Positions 6,947 through 16,300 of a stretch of 64,000 nucleotides of DNA are shown in pieces. Origin of the DNA: Flavobacteriales bacterium (GTDB taxonomy: Bacteria > Bacteroidota > Bacteroidia > Flavobacteriales_G > Salibacteraceae); the NCBI GenBank assembly GCA_013204105.1, contig JABMOM010000001.1, positions 1 to 64,000 on the forward strand, given 5' to 3'. Each line of letters opens with the position of its first letter. The stretch's first letter is position 1. Position numbers and translations under genes: made by a program. The notes beneath the pieces are model-generated. The model had not been told where the DNA came from. It searched no databases and saw nothing but the letters and a program-made list of their open reading frames with translations.

Positions 6947-9900
6947 TCAATCTTGAAAGTTACTAAAGTAGCGGTTTACTTCATTTCTGTAAAAAGGTTT
7001 CAAATTCGGCGGAACAGTTCGATATAATTCGAGCTCCTGTTCCCTCTTCCGCTCAAATTCTTCCCAAATTTCCGAGGGTATCTCATAATTGTTTCCAGCA
7101 CTTTTCGATTCTCGCTTTTCTTCCAATTCCCGTTCGCGATCCGCCTTTTCAGACTCAAGGAGTTTAGTTAAAATATCCTCCTGACGCCTCATGGTCTCCG
7201 CGCTGATTTGTCGATACAAAATATCCTCCTCTGTCTCCTCCATCAATCGCTCGATTTCCTCCATCATTTCCTTCGCACTTCCTCCCTGCCCATTGTTTTC
7301 CAATGATTGGCTCATCTCCCTAAGCTGCTTACGTATAGCCGATTGCTCTGCAGCCATTCTCGCCAATTCCTTGCTTTGACCTCCCATCCCCATGCCCTCA
7401 CTCTGGCCCGGCTTTTTCCCGTTTGGGTTCTCCCCTTTCTCCATAGCTTCTTTCAGCCTTTGCAGCTGCTTGTTCAGACTCTCCTGCATTTTTCTCATTT
7501 GAGATGCCGAAGGTTTGGACCCTTTGGACTGGCCTGGCTTCTCACATTGTCCAGTCCCCTGCATGCTAGATTGCATCTGCTGTTGCATGCTCTTGATCAT
7601 GTCGTCAAACAACAAGGCCAGGTTGTTCAAGGCGGTCATCGATTGCTGCTGTCGTTCTGCGGCCATTGCCTTATAGCGCTGCTCCTGGTTAGGTGGTTGA
7701 TTGGTTAGATCGATCAACGCCTTTCGCATATTGAACTTCACATCTGCTATCTCATCATTGATCTTTCTGTCAATCTGTGGAACCCGCTTACTCAACGCCA
7801 AAAGAGAGTCTTCCACAACCTTTGTATCGTCCATTAAATCTTTCTGCTGTTTGGCATACTCCACGTACTTGGGGTCGCTTCCTTTGATCGGCTTCAACGC
7901 CTCCATCACCCGCTCTTGACCTTTTGATAAGTCCACGATGTTCTCGAGCAATTGCCGCATATGCTCCATGTTTTCGGTCTGCTGGTCTTGCGCCATTTGT
8001 TGCTGAAAGGAGGATAGCGATTCCCTCATCTCCTGCATCTTCTCTTTGGCCTTCTGCTGTTCCTGCCCCGCTTTCTTTTCGTTGGATTTATCCAGCTCTT
8101 CCTTGGCGTTTTCCATGTCCTCCTGTGCCCCATCGACCTTCTCTTCCAAATCAGGAAGTTCATTTGGCTCCTCCAAAGACTCGTTGAGCTTCTCCATATC
8201 CCTCATCGCCTCCTCAAACTCCTTCATGTCCTCCGCAATGGCCTCTTGCTCCTCACTCAGCTCTTCTTTGGGAGCGGATTTTTCCTCCGTTTTCTCCTGA
8301 ACTTCCTCTTGGTCCGCAATCATTTCATCCAATTCATTCAGCCGCTCTTCGAGGTTTTGTTCAAACTCTAATTGCTTAAACAGCTCCAAGGTCCGATCCA
8401 ATTCCTTCTCGAGTTTCTCATTGTCTAGCTCCATCTCATCCAATTTCTGAAGCATTTGATCCTTGGTCATCTCCTCCAGCAACTTGTTGTACTCCTCATA
8501 TTTCTTCTTGAATTCATCGTCAAACAGTCGATCAAACATCTCCTGAATCATCTGCTGCTTTTGCATCAACTCCTCTGAGTATTCGTTGAATTTATTCGAG
8601 CGGTCCAGTTGCTGTTTTTGCTGCTCTGACTTCTTTTGAAGCTTCTCCATCATCTCCTTTCGCTGATCGAGCAATTCTTTCAACGCCTCCTTGTCCTCCC
8701 AGTCTATGTCCTTCTTCTCTAGTAAATCCTTTCGCGCTTCGTCCAGTTCCTTTTGCAACTCTTCCAGCGATTTCTCTTCCTTGGACAAAGCCTCCTTTGT
8801 TTTCTCAAATTGCTTGTCGTTCTCCTCCTTGAGCGCCTCTTTAGATGGCGCTGTATACTTCCAGACTTGTGTAGTAGACATCTTGGCCCCGTTTACCCCA
8901 TCGTTATCCCAGGCTTGGAAATAATAGGCGACCTCGTCGCCTGGGGCGTTGAGTAAACTATCTGCGGACCACGCAAACGCGAAAGATTGCTCCCGCATTC
9001 CGCTTTGCAATTGTAACTTCTCACTATACACTTGCATTCCCTGACCGTTTTCAGCTACGAAGCGCAAATCTGAAAATCCATAGTCGTCCTTCAGCATGCC
9101 ATTGAAATAAAAGAGCAGTTCCATCGAGTCCAACCGTCCCGTCACTTGGATAGACGGATATGCATCTTTCACTACCACCACGTCGATCACGCTGCTGTCA
9201 GAAATATCAGCGGCAGAAGTAATCCTCACATTGAGCTGTCTAGAATCCATAAAACGATCGCTAAACTGAAGTGCATTTTCCTCTTTTATCAATTCCAATC
9301 TACGCCCATCGCTTTCGACCGTGGGTGTATTGACATCCTTCAAAGCCAGTAACCATGCTATTTCCGTTCCCTCAGGAACCACCAGCTTAGTTCGATTGAC
9401 CACTTGTTCGTCTATTCTTCCCGTGTACGCCGGATAATCCAACCTCGCGTTGTTCTCTAGCACTTTGGGTTGAGCCAACACTGTCAGCACAAATCGTTCA
9501 GAGTATACGGAAGCTCCTCTCAATTGAAAAGGAACATCATCACGCACATTGTTGAACGTGTAAACAAATGCGCCACTTTCCGTGCTCTTCATTCGAAATT
9601 GCGAACCGTCTATCTCCACAAAAACATGCTCAGGCAATGCGCTCCCCACCGTACTCACCTTCAGCTCAAATGGCTTTCCTTCAATCACGCGCAAGTCATC
9701 CACGTCTAATTCAAAGTGAAAAGGCGCGGGTGCAATAAAGCTTTCGTTGTAATGCACGATCCGGCGTGCACTGTCGGTGAGTAGGCTTCCATCCCATAAA
9801 GTAATGAGGAAGACAACTAACAGGGGAATCGCAGTAATACGCAGCCACATCAAACTGCGCTTTAGGTCTACCGCTGTCCGGAAATCAAACACGTTCAACT

Positions 9901-10303
9901 TCTTCGCTCGCTGATCTAAACTGGCCTGCACCAACCTGCTCGTTTGAAGCCCACTGGTCTCCAAGGTGATCGCGTTGATCAATCGGTCATCAATAGCTGG
10001 GATTGTGCGTCCTATGGAGCGTGCCGCATCCTGCTCTTTCAACCTTCTCAAGAAACCCAAGTACTGAAGGCTTGGAATCAATACTTGAAGAACCAGCAGT
10101 CCCCCAGCCATAAGAATGAATCCAAAGAAAAGCACCATTCTAGACGCATTCTCGAGGCGGTAAACGTGCTCTATCAATGCAAACACAACCCACAAGGCCA
10201 CCGCCGCCCCAAGGCTGATCAGCGCACCTGAAATGAATTTTCCGAGGTAGTACCTTCTCAGGTATCCTTCAATGTTGTCGTGAAGCAAGCGAAGTCCTTC
10301 CAT
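6947..10303 (-). CDS. DUF4175-family large coiled-coil membrane protein
   Basis: A 1118-residue protein of the DUF4175 family, which is common in this phylum and has no established function. The N-terminus has two hydrophobic helices (about residues 20-42 and 56-78), then RSIGRTIPAIDDRLINAITL, and a third helix near 150-170. Next comes a beta-rich, probably periplasmic region (about 180-480). From about 490 to 730 it is an extended Glu/Lys/Leu/Gln coiled coil, followed by a Gln/Met-rich segment and a charged C-terminus ending near a conserved aromatic patch (PPNLKPFYRNEVNRYF). ATG start, 11 bases from a TATCTTTG element. It heads the leftward run towards mnmG. Confidence 0.85.
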   Translation of the reverse strand: MEGLRLLHDNIEGYLRRYYLGKFISGALISLGAAVALWVVFALIEHVYRLENASRMVLFFGFILMAGGLLVLQVLIPSLQYLGFLRRLKEQDAARSIGRTIPAIDDRLINAITLETSGLQTSRLVQASLDQRAKKLNVFDFRTAVDLKRSLMWLRITAIPLLVVFLITLWDGSLLTDSARRIVHYNESFIAPAPFHFELDVDDLRVIEGKPFELKVSTVGSALPEHVFVEIDGSQFRMKSTESGAFVYTFNNVRDDVPFQLRGASVYSERFVLTVLAQPKVLENNARLDYPAYTGRIDEQVVNRTKLVVPEGTEIAWLLALKDVNTPTVESDGRRLELIKEENALQFSDRFMDSRQLNVRITSAADISDSSVIDVVVVKDAYPSIQVTGRLDSMELLFYFNGMLKDDYGFSDLRFVAENGQGMQVYSEKLQLQSGMREQSFAFAWSADSLLNAPGDEVAYYFQAWDNDGVNGAKMSTTQVWKYTAPSKEALKEENDKQFEKTKEALSKEEKSLEELQKELDEARKDLLEKKDIDWEDKEALKELLDQRKEMMEKLQKKSEQQKQQLDRSNKFNEYSEELMQKQQMIQEMFDRLFDDEFKKKYEEYNKLLEEMTKDQMLQKLDEMELDNEKLEKELDRTLELFKQLEFEQNLEERLNELDEMIADQEEVQEKTEEKSAPKEELSEEQEAIAEDMKEFEEAMRDMEKLNESLEEPNELPDLEEKVDGAQEDMENAKEELDKSNEKKAGQEQQKAKEKMQEMRESLSSFQQQMAQDQQTENMEHMRQLLENIVDLSKGQERVMEALKPIKGSDPKYVEYAKQQKDLMDDTKVVEDSLLALSKRVPQIDRKINDEIADVKFNMRKALIDLTNQPPNQEQRYKAMAAERQQQSMTALNNLALLFDDMIKSMQQQMQSSMQGTGQCEKPGQSKGSKPSASQMRKMQESLNKQLQRLKEAMEKGENPNGKKPGQSEGMGMGGQSKELARMAAEQSAIRKQLREMSQSLENNGQGGSAKEMMEEIERLMEETEEDILYRQISAETMRRQEDILTKLLESEKADRERELEEKRESKSAGNNYEIPSEIWEEFERKREQELELYRTVPPNLKPFYRNEVNRYFSNFQD

Positions 10304-10314
10304 GCCGTTGCATT

Positions 10315-10322
10315 CAAAGATA
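10315..10322 (-). promoter_or_regulatory. -7 promoter element of the DUF4175 gene
   Basis: TATCTTTG on the minus strand, exact TAnnTTTG match, ending 11 bases before the ATG. Pairs divergently with the gltX element at 10400. Confidence 0.6.
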
Positions 10323-10399
10323 CCAACGAAATATCGAGCTTGTTGTTAAGTGGGGTTAAAGAAAATACGCCCTATTCCGGGCGCAGCCTTGACAAGGGC

Positions 10400-10407
10400 T
10401 ATCTTTG
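10400..10407 (+). promoter_or_regulatory. -7 promoter element of gltX
   Basis: TATCTTTG, exact consensus match, 20 bases before the GTG start at 10428. This placement argues against any start codon further upstream. Confidence 0.6.
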
Positions 10408-10427
10408 CCGCCCCAAAAATCAAGACT

Positions 10428-11954
10428 GTGAGTAAAGTAAGAGTAAGGTTTGCCCCAAGTCCAACTGGAGCATTGCACATGGGCGGCGTTCGAACGGCGT
10501 TGTTCAACTACCTTTTTGCAAAGGCGAACAACGGCGAATTTCTCCTTAGGATTGAAGACACCGATCAAAATAGATTTGTTCCTGGCGCAGAAGACTATAT
10601 CCGAGAAGCCTTGGCGTGGGTGGGCATGGAAACCGATGAAGACCCGTGGAAGGGAGGCCCGTCAGGCCCCTATCGCCAGTCTGAAAGAAAGCCGATGTAT
10701 CGCCAATACGCTGACCAACTCATCGAGGCGGGACACGCGTATTACGCTTTTGATACGACGGAAGAGTTGACCGAAATGCGAGAGCGTCTCAAGCGAGCAA
10801 AGGTTCCCAATCCGCAATACAACGCAGCGGTTAGAATGACGATGAAGAACTCCCTGACCTTGTCGTCAGATGAGGTCTCCGCGCGGCTAGAAGCAGGTGA
10901 ACCCTATACCATTCGTGTCAAGATTCCTCGAAATGAGGACGTACGTTTTCAAGACATCATCCGTGGATGGGTTCAAGTCAGTAGCGTGCAACTAGACGAT
11001 AAGGTCCTCTTCAAAAGCGATGGAATGCCCACGTACCACTTGGCCAACATCGTCGACGATCACTTGATGAACATCACCCACGTCATTCGAGGGGAAGAAT
11101 GGCTACCCTCGGCTCCGCTTCACATTCTCTTGTATCGCTTTTTGGGGTGGGAAGAATCCCGCCCAGCTTTCGCGCACTTGCCCTTGATCCTTCGCCCAGA
11201 CGGAAATGGAAAATTGAGCAAGAGAGACGGCGATCGACTTGGCTTTCCCGTATTTCCTTTGGAGTGGAAAGACCCAAGCAGTGGAGAGATTTCATCCGGT
11301 TACCGTGAAAATGGTTACTATCCAGAGGCCTTCATCAACACGATCGCCTTTTTAGGCTGGAACCCTGGCACGGAAAAGGAACTGTACTCCATGGCTGAAC
11401 TCATCCAAGATTTTACCCTGGAACGCGTTGGAAAATCGGGTGCGAAGTTCGACGCTGACAAGACCCGCTGGTTCAATCAGCAATACTTGCGCATGCAGCC
11501 TAACGACGGTCTGGTAAAACAGGTCGAACCTATCCTGTCGGCGGAAGGGTTGAAGTTCGAACCTTCACAGCTTCCCGTCTTCGTTGAAATGATGAAGGAA
11601 CGCGCAACGTTTGTACCAGACATGTTAGAGGGTAGATACTTGTTTGAACGCCCTTCCGTCTATGACGAAAAGACCGTAAGTAAAAAATGGAAGGAAGAAT
11701 CTGCGGAGATCATGCTTGCGCTTATTGAAGCCTTCGGCAGGGTAGAACCTTTTACGTCAGAAGCGCTTCACGAGGCCTTCAACGCCTTCCTAGCAGAACG
11801 CGAATTGGGAATGGGCGCCGTGCTTCCCGTGCTTCGCGTTTTGGTGACCGGAAAAGGAATGGGGCCGAGCATGTCCGACATCATGGCCTTCATCGGCAAG
11901 GACGAAACCCTCGAACGCCTTCGCGTAGGTGTCCAAACACTGTCCCATGGATAG
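10428..11954 (+). CDS. gltX: Glutamyl-tRNA synthetase
   Basis: Charges tRNA-Glu (or, given the gatCA genes here, possibly also tRNA-Gln for later amidation). The 508-residue class I synthetase has the ATP-binding HIGH-type motif in RFAPSPTGALHMGG and the KMSKS-type loop as KLSKRDGD. The region after it (FINTIAFLGWNPGTEKELYSM) and the C-terminal anticodon-binding helices are as expected. I chose the GTG at 10428 (VSKVRVRFAPSP) because the family's N-terminus begins here and the TATCTTTG element lies between it and any earlier start. The last 8 bases overlap folB. Confidence 0.97.
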   Translation: MSKVRVRFAPSPTGALHMGGVRTALFNYLFAKANNGEFLLRIEDTDQNRFVPGAEDYIREALAWVGMETDEDPWKGGPSGPYRQSERKPMYRQYADQLIEAGHAYYAFDTTEELTEMRERLKRAKVPNPQYNAAVRMTMKNSLTLSSDEVSARLEAGEPYTIRVKIPRNEDVRFQDIIRGWVQVSSVQLDDKVLFKSDGMPTYHLANIVDDHLMNITHVIRGEEWLPSAPLHILLYRFLGWEESRPAFAHLPLILRPDGNGKLSKRDGDRLGFPVFPLEWKDPSSGEISSGYRENGYYPEAFINTIAFLGWNPGTEKELYSMAELIQDFTLERVGKSGAKFDADKTRWFNQQYLRMQPNDGLVKQVEPILSAEGLKFEPSQLPVFVEMMKERATFVPDMLEGRYLFERPSVYDEKTVSKKWKEESAEIMLALIEAFGRVEPFTSEALHEAFNAFLAERELGMGAVLPVLRVLVTGKGMGPSMSDIMAFIGKDETLERLRVGVQTLSHG

Positions 11955-12312
11955 GGTAGAGGTACGATCGTTAAAAATGCACGCCAAACATGGCTGTCAC
12001 GCAGAAGAACGGAGAACAGGTGGTCCCTTTTCAGTAGATGTTTGCGTTTATGGAGACTTCTCTCCTGCCACCCTTTCGGATGATATTCAAGATGCTGTAG
12101 ATTATGTCGGCCTGATGGACTTGGTCACGGAGATAATGGCCATTCCTAAGAACCTCATTGAAACGGTTGCTGCAGATCTTGCCGGCGCCATCCTAGAGCG
12201 CTTCCAAACTGTGCGAAAAGTCGATATCACGATCCGAAAGATGAAGCCCCCCGTCAAGCACGATGTGGATTTCGTTTCGTGCAGGACATCTCTGGAACGC
12301 GCACAGAATTAA
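11947..12312 (+). CDS. folB: Dihydroneopterin aldolase FolB
   Basis: FolB converts dihydroneopterin to 6-hydroxymethyl-dihydropterin and glycolaldehyde in folate synthesis. The 121-residue product starts MDRVEVRSLKMHAKHGCHAEE, matching the family opening (GCH-EER with the conserved Glu). It also has the DDIQDAVDYVGLMDLV block, NLIETVAADLA and the KMKPPV segment near the end. ATG start overlaps the gltX stop (ATGGATAG), so the two are translationally coupled. Confidence 0.93.
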   Translation: MDRVEVRSLKMHAKHGCHAEERRTGGPFSVDVCVYGDFSPATLSDDIQDAVDYVGLMDLVTEIMAIPKNLIETVAADLAGAILERFQTVRKVDITIRKMKPPVKHDVDFVSCRTSLERAQN

Positions 12313-12335
12313 TCACTAAATTCGCGGCCTTATCG

Positions 12336-12409
12336 GGTCTCGTGGCCGAGTGGCTAGGCAGTGGTCTGCAAAACCATCTACAGCGGTTCGAATCCGCTCG
12401 AGACCTCCA
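12336..12409 (+). tRNA. tRNA-Cys (GCA)
   Basis: Cloverleaf visible by eye: acceptor stem GGTCTCG/CGAGACC; D arm gccgagtggctaggc; anticodon stem GTGGT/ACCAT with loop CTGCAAA (anticodon GCA); T arm GCGGTTCGAATCCGC; discriminator T; encoded CCA. It lies 23 bases after folB; a weak TAAATTCG (-7-like) is at 12317-12324. A terminator follows at 12430. Confidence 0.96.
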
Positions 12410-12429
12410 ATTCACCAGCAAAAAATAAA

Positions 12430-12454
12430 CCTCGAACTTGTTCGGGGTTTTTTT
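12430..12454 (+). terminator. Rho-independent terminator after tRNA-Cys
   Basis: Stem CCTCGAAC/GTTCGGGG (8 bp, one wobble) with TT loop region, followed by seven T. Ends the gltX-folB-tRNA unit before the metallophosphoesterase gene. Confidence 0.8.
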
Positions 12455-12468
12455 GTTCCTATGTCCTT

Positions 12469-13716
12469 ATGAATCGACTTCTCCTCTTTCTGATCCTCTC
12501 CGGCGCGGTCCTACTATTCGATCTCTATGCCTACCAAGGCTTAAAGGTGGTAATCAACGGCTTTCCGGGGATGACCCAGCGTATAATCAAAGTCATTTTC
12601 TGGGGGTTGACGGTGATTACACTTTTGTCGTTCATCCTTTACGAGCCTCTCTCCAGTCATGAAAAAGGCAGAAAAGTCCTTATGCTTATTGCCACCATTG
12701 GAGTAGCCAACATCCTGGGTAAACTTCTTTTCGTGGTATGGCTTCTCATTGATGATGCCTTTCGCGGAATGCAGTGGGTCTGGCAAAAGCTGAATCCCCC
12801 CGTCAAGGACACAGAAGGCGGCATCAGTCGTAACGAATTTCTCGCGGGCATAGGGGCGATCTCTGCCACCTTACCCATTTTAACCATGACCTGGGGCGTT
12901 GTGAGTGGCGCACACGATTATACGGTTAGAAAGAGAAGGTTGAACATCGCGAACCTTCCTGCCAACTTCGAGGGGTATAAAATTCTCCAGATATCGGACA
13001 TCCATTGCGGTTCTTTTTGGAATCGTTCGGCTGTGCAACGCGGCGTTGAGATGATCAATGCCCAAGCAGCGGATGCCGTATTCTTTACCGGGGATATGGT
13101 CAATAATAAGGCCTCAGAATTGGAGGAGTGGACAGATGTTTTTGGGAAGATCCAGTCAAAGGATGGCATCTTCAGCGTTCTTGGCAACCATGACTATGGA
13201 GATTATGTGGCTTGGGAGACGCCTGAGGCCAAGCAAGAAAACCTGAATCAACTTGTTCGATTACAGCGAGACGAATTGGGTTGGGATTTACTGATCAATG
13301 AGCACCGGATGCTGGAAAGGGGCGGGGAGCGCATCTCAGTAATCGGCATTGAGAACTGGGGAGCAAAAGGCCGATTCCCCAAATACGGCGATCTGAAAAA
13401 GGCAAGCGATGGGATTTCAAATGATACAGTACAATTACTCCTTTCTCACGACCCAAGCCACTGGAAGGAGCAGGTGATACCGGAGTACCCGCACATTGAC
13501 GCCATGTTTGCCGGTCACACCCATGGTATGCAGTTCGGCATTGAAGTGGGAAGCCTCAAGTGGAGCCCCGTGCGTTATTTCTATCCTGAATGGGCGGACC
13601 TGTACAAGCAAGGAGGCCAGCAACTATACGTGAATCGCGGTTTCGGCTACATCGGCTACCCCGGAAGATTCGGTATTCTTCCTGAGATCACGGTATTCAC
13701 GCTGCACCGCGCCTAG
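12469..13716 (+). CDS. Membrane-anchored metallophosphoesterase
   Basis: A 415-residue calcineurin-type phosphoesterase of the YkuE/YaeI-like group; substrate unknown. The N-terminal part has about three membrane helices (NRLLLFLILSGAVLLF; IIKVIFWGLTVITLLSFILY; VLMLIATIGVANILGKLLFVVWLLI) and a further hydrophobic stretch after RNEFL. The catalytic domain starts near residue 170 with the metal-binding blocks DIHCGSF, GDMVN, GNHDYGD, LLLSHDP and GHTHGMQ. ATG 12469 is chosen: earlier in-frame codons run through the tRNA and the terminator. It starts 15 bases after that terminator's T tract, so its promoter is not obvious. Confidence 0.9.
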   Translation: MNRLLLFLILSGAVLLFDLYAYQGLKVVINGFPGMTQRIIKVIFWGLTVITLLSFILYEPLSSHEKGRKVLMLIATIGVANILGKLLFVVWLLIDDAFRGMQWVWQKLNPPVKDTEGGISRNEFLAGIGAISATLPILTMTWGVVSGAHDYTVRKRRLNIANLPANFEGYKILQISDIHCGSFWNRSAVQRGVEMINAQAADAVFFTGDMVNNKASELEEWTDVFGKIQSKDGIFSVLGNHDYGDYVAWETPEAKQENLNQLVRLQRDELGWDLLINEHRMLERGGERISVIGIENWGAKGRFPKYGDLKKASDGISNDTVQLLLSHDPSHWKEQVIPEYPHIDAMFAGHTHGMQFGIEVGSLKWSPVRYFYPEWADLYKQGGQQLYVNRGFGYIGYPGRFGILPEITVFTLHRA

Positions 13717-13764
13717 CAACCCCCGCTTGCTCAATGCGTTCTGAATTCGCGTACTTCTGTCCCT

Positions 13765-13772
13765 TACCTTTG
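13765..13772 (+). promoter_or_regulatory. -7 promoter element of the barrel gene at 13792
   Basis: TACCTTTG, exact TAnnTTTG match, 19 bases before the ATG. A TTCTG at about 13739-13743 lies at roughly -33 spacing (about 21 bases). Confidence 0.55.
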
Positions 13773-13791
13773 TGCAGACGGCGTTGGATTG

Positions 13792-14970
13792 ATGTTGAGA
13801 AAACCACAAATAGCGTGTTGGATTACGGTGATGCTTCTGGTATCATCGGGCGTTGCGATGGGTCAAAAATTAAAAGACCCGAGCATTCCCTCTCGGAAGG
13901 GAACCGTTCGCATGTACAGTAATCCAAAGATCAAAGAGAGTGCGATAGATTGGAAGTCAACGCGCCTTGAGTTCATCGCCGGGGGAGGAGCTACTGGATT
14001 TCTCGGAGATCTCGGAGGTCAAAACACCCCTGGAAAGCCTTTTATTTTCGACTACGAACCCACCTCTACGAGGTATAGCGTGTCAGCTGGTGCCCGTTAC
14101 TTTCTTCGAGAATTTCAAGCGGTCAGGGGATACTTAACCTACGCAGAAGTGCAGGGAAGTGACCAGCTCACCGAGTATCCCAACCGAAAGTATCGGAATA
14201 TAAACTTCAAGTCCCCAATTGTGGAGCTCGCGGGCATTTATGAACTTCACTTGTTCAAGCCAAGCTACATCCATTTTGCCGGAGCCAACACTACTAAACT
14301 TTTCGATGGAAATCGCTTTGGTTCATACCTAAGCGCTGGAGCTGGCCTGTTCTACTACAATCCAAAAGGAAAACTTGGCACACAATACTACAACCTTCGT
14401 CCGCTTCGCACGGAAGGACAAGAGTTCGATGATGGGCCATCAAAATACAGGAGCATTGCTGTCAGTATTCCTGTAGGAGGAGGGGTTTACATGCTCCTAA
14501 ATCACAACATCACATTGGGTCTTGACTTTGGAATGCGGTTCACCACTTCCGATTACATTGACGATGCCAGTGGCTACTTTTACGACAACGACGCCATTCG
14601 TGCTCGAGATGGAAAATTGGCAGCCTACTTCGCCAATCCAAGCGTCGCTGTACAAAACGTTCCAGACCGAAATTGGTATACTGAAAATCAGCCCCGAGGA
14701 GGATCGACCAGTAACGATACGTACATGTTCTTCCAGTTTACACTGAGCAAGTCGTTTACTCCCTCCGTATCGAACAGAGACTTTAAGCAATCCAAGAAGC
14801 GCAAAAACAAAGCGATTCCGAAAAAGAGACGGAGATCACTTTTCGGGGGAGGAAAGGACAAGAACAAGACCTACAACAACAACAAAATCAAGAAGTCTAA
14901 GCGCAGGTTCAGGGCACCGAAGCTTGATTTTGGAAAACGTAGAAAAAAGCAAAAGGCTACAAGTTTCTAA
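13792..14970 (+). CDS. Outer-membrane beta-barrel protein with polybasic C-terminal tail
   Basis: A 392-residue protein with a signal peptide (WITVMLLVSSGVAMGQ). Its barrel region resembles the PorG/DUF6089-like outer-membrane proteins of this phylum, with GGGATGFLGDLGG early, repeated Y-R-F strand patterns (SVSAGARYFL, GLDFGMRF) and FFQFTLSKSF as a likely last strand. After that strand come about 65 extra residues made mainly of Lys and Arg (SKKRKNKAIPKKRRRSLFGGG ... KLDFGKRRKKQKATSF). Barrels usually end at the last strand, so this tail is unusual. Start is the ATG at 13792, 19 bases from a TACCTTTG element. PorG identity is not established. Confidence 0.7.
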   Translation: MLRKPQIACWITVMLLVSSGVAMGQKLKDPSIPSRKGTVRMYSNPKIKESAIDWKSTRLEFIAGGGATGFLGDLGGQNTPGKPFIFDYEPTSTRYSVSAGARYFLREFQAVRGYLTYAEVQGSDQLTEYPNRKYRNINFKSPIVELAGIYELHLFKPSYIHFAGANTTKLFDGNRFGSYLSAGAGLFYYNPKGKLGTQYYNLRPLRTEGQEFDDGPSKYRSIAVSIPVGGGVYMLLNHNITLGLDFGMRFTTSDYIDDASGYFYDNDAIRARDGKLAAYFANPSVAVQNVPDRNWYTENQPRGGSTSNDTYMFFQFTLSKSFTPSVSNRDFKQSKKRKNKAIPKKRRRSLFGGGKDKNKTYNNNKIKKSKRRFRAPKLDFGKRRKKQKATSF

Positions 14971-14983
14971 GAGGCTACGCTGC

Positions 14984-16300
14984 TTAGATTCGATAGATTA
15001 AGGTGAATTGGAAATCAACCAATTGACTAGGTTCCTCACCATGGATATTATACTCGGATTTCCCATCATATTGGCTTGTGATAGGGAGCATTCCACGCAC
15101 GTCAGCGGATAGGCGGTCTGAAAGCATGTGCTGATAACCAGCCATCATTCCAAACCTCAAGCGCTTCAGGCCTTCGATTGTGTTTTCATCGTTTGCTCCA
15201 AAATTGGCGCTGATGTAATCTCTGGAGTTATAGACCATGTAAGTCTCATTCTTTAATCGGATCAAATAATCCGCAAAGAAGCCTATTGATGTCTTGGACG
15301 TAGTGTTCAAATCCAGGTTGAATTGAAGGGGCATTTGAATATAATCCATCGTTGTAGCCACCAAGCTCTCGTGAATATTCTCAAGCTCATTGACTACGCC
15401 TGAGCTCGCGCCCTGCCCATAATTGGTAGCCAACACCCCAATGATCGGAGCAAAGTCTACCTCTTTGTACCGCTCTATCCCGTTACCAGATCTACGCAAG
15501 TGTCCCACTTCAAAAGACACGGAAGTATTGGACGAAATGGGAAATGCATATCCAATCGAAAGGACGTTATTTACTCTCCATTGCGCGGGTTTATGCAGCG
15601 AATTAGACTCTCCACTACCTGCGCGCACCCCTGCTCTCAGAAAAATACCAGTATTGGCGGTGGCCGAAACTTCAAGCGATGGGACGGCCAATTCGCCGCG
15701 CTCTAATAAAGAAGGCTTGTGGTTAACTTGCTTGAGGCGGTCCATTTTACGAACCGCCAAATCTGCCCTTTCAGTTGCAGATGATTCCGGCGTGTACCCT
15801 GAGGAATGCCATTGTGCTTCTTGGGCTGCTTCATTCATCTCAAATGCCCCTAAGACTTTTCCGTCGCTCATTGCAGCAGCAAGCAACATCGGTTCGTTTT
15901 GAGCTGATGAGGGGGTCTGTATAGAAGCCTTGATGTATGTCTTGGTGCCTATGGCATATGCAGATGCTTCCGCCCAACTCATCGAAGTGACGTAGGATGA
16001 GAACTCCTCAGCTTGTCCATTGGGCGATTCGGTCAGTCCTATAGACCGCTCGGGAAGTATTGGCTTAGGTGCGTCCATGGTAGCTAACGCACTTACCGCG
16101 ACCACGCCCGCTATCGATGCTGCGATCGACCAAAATGAACCGCCTGAAGCTGCTGTACTTGCAGCCGTGTTAGTTCCTGCCGCGCCCATGGATTCTTCCA
16201 CCGCAGTCCATTGAATCGCTGGGTCCACGGAATGATCCCTCAAGCCGTCAAAACGGCCACGAAAAACATCATCCATATCGTGCATCCCCGATTTATCCAT
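14984..16300 (-). CDS. Anti-sigma-like membrane protein fused to an outer-membrane beta-barrel domain
   Basis: A 438-residue protein directly downstream of, and overlapping by 8 bases (ATGGATAA), an ECF sigma factor gene. Residues 1-50 look cytoplasmic (MDDVFRGRFDGLRDHSVDPAIQW, the LDxxFxxxFxxxxxxPxxxxW pattern of anti-sigma-like proteins in this phylum). Residues 56-75 are a single hydrophobic helix (FWSIAASIAGVVAVSALATM). A long low-complexity linker follows, then about 220 residues with alternating beta strands typical of the outer-membrane-protein barrel family, ending VDFQFTLIYRI. The reading suggests one protein touching both membranes. An upstream reading to 16441 would only overlap the sigma gene, so I chose ATG 16300. 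Confidence 0.75.
   Translation of the reverse strand: MDKSGMHDMDDVFRGRFDGLRDHSVDPAIQWTAVEESMGAAGTNTAASTAASGGSFWSIAASIAGVVAVSALATMDAPKPILPERSIGLTESPNGQAEEFSSYVTSMSWAEASAYAIGTKTYIKASIQTPSSAQNEPMLLAAAMSDGKVLGAFEMNEAAQEAQWHSSGYTPESSATERADLAVRKMDRLKQVNHKPSLLERGELAVPSLEVSATANTGIFLRAGVRAGSGESNSLHKPAQWRVNNVLSIGYAFPISSNTSVSFEVGHLRRSGNGIERYKEVDFAPIIGVLATNYGQGASSGVVNELENIHESLVATTMDYIQMPLQFNLDLNTTSKTSIGFFADYLIRLKNETYMVYNSRDYISANFGANDENTIEGLKRLRFGMMAGYQHMLSDRLSADVRGMLPITSQYDGKSEYNIHGEEPSQLVDFQFTLIYRI

Noticed and set aside
7191-8924. Several Ser/Phe-rich plus-strand frames opposite the DUF4175 coiled coil
   Set aside because: They mirror the Glu/Lys/Gln codons of the coiled coil and have no independent features.
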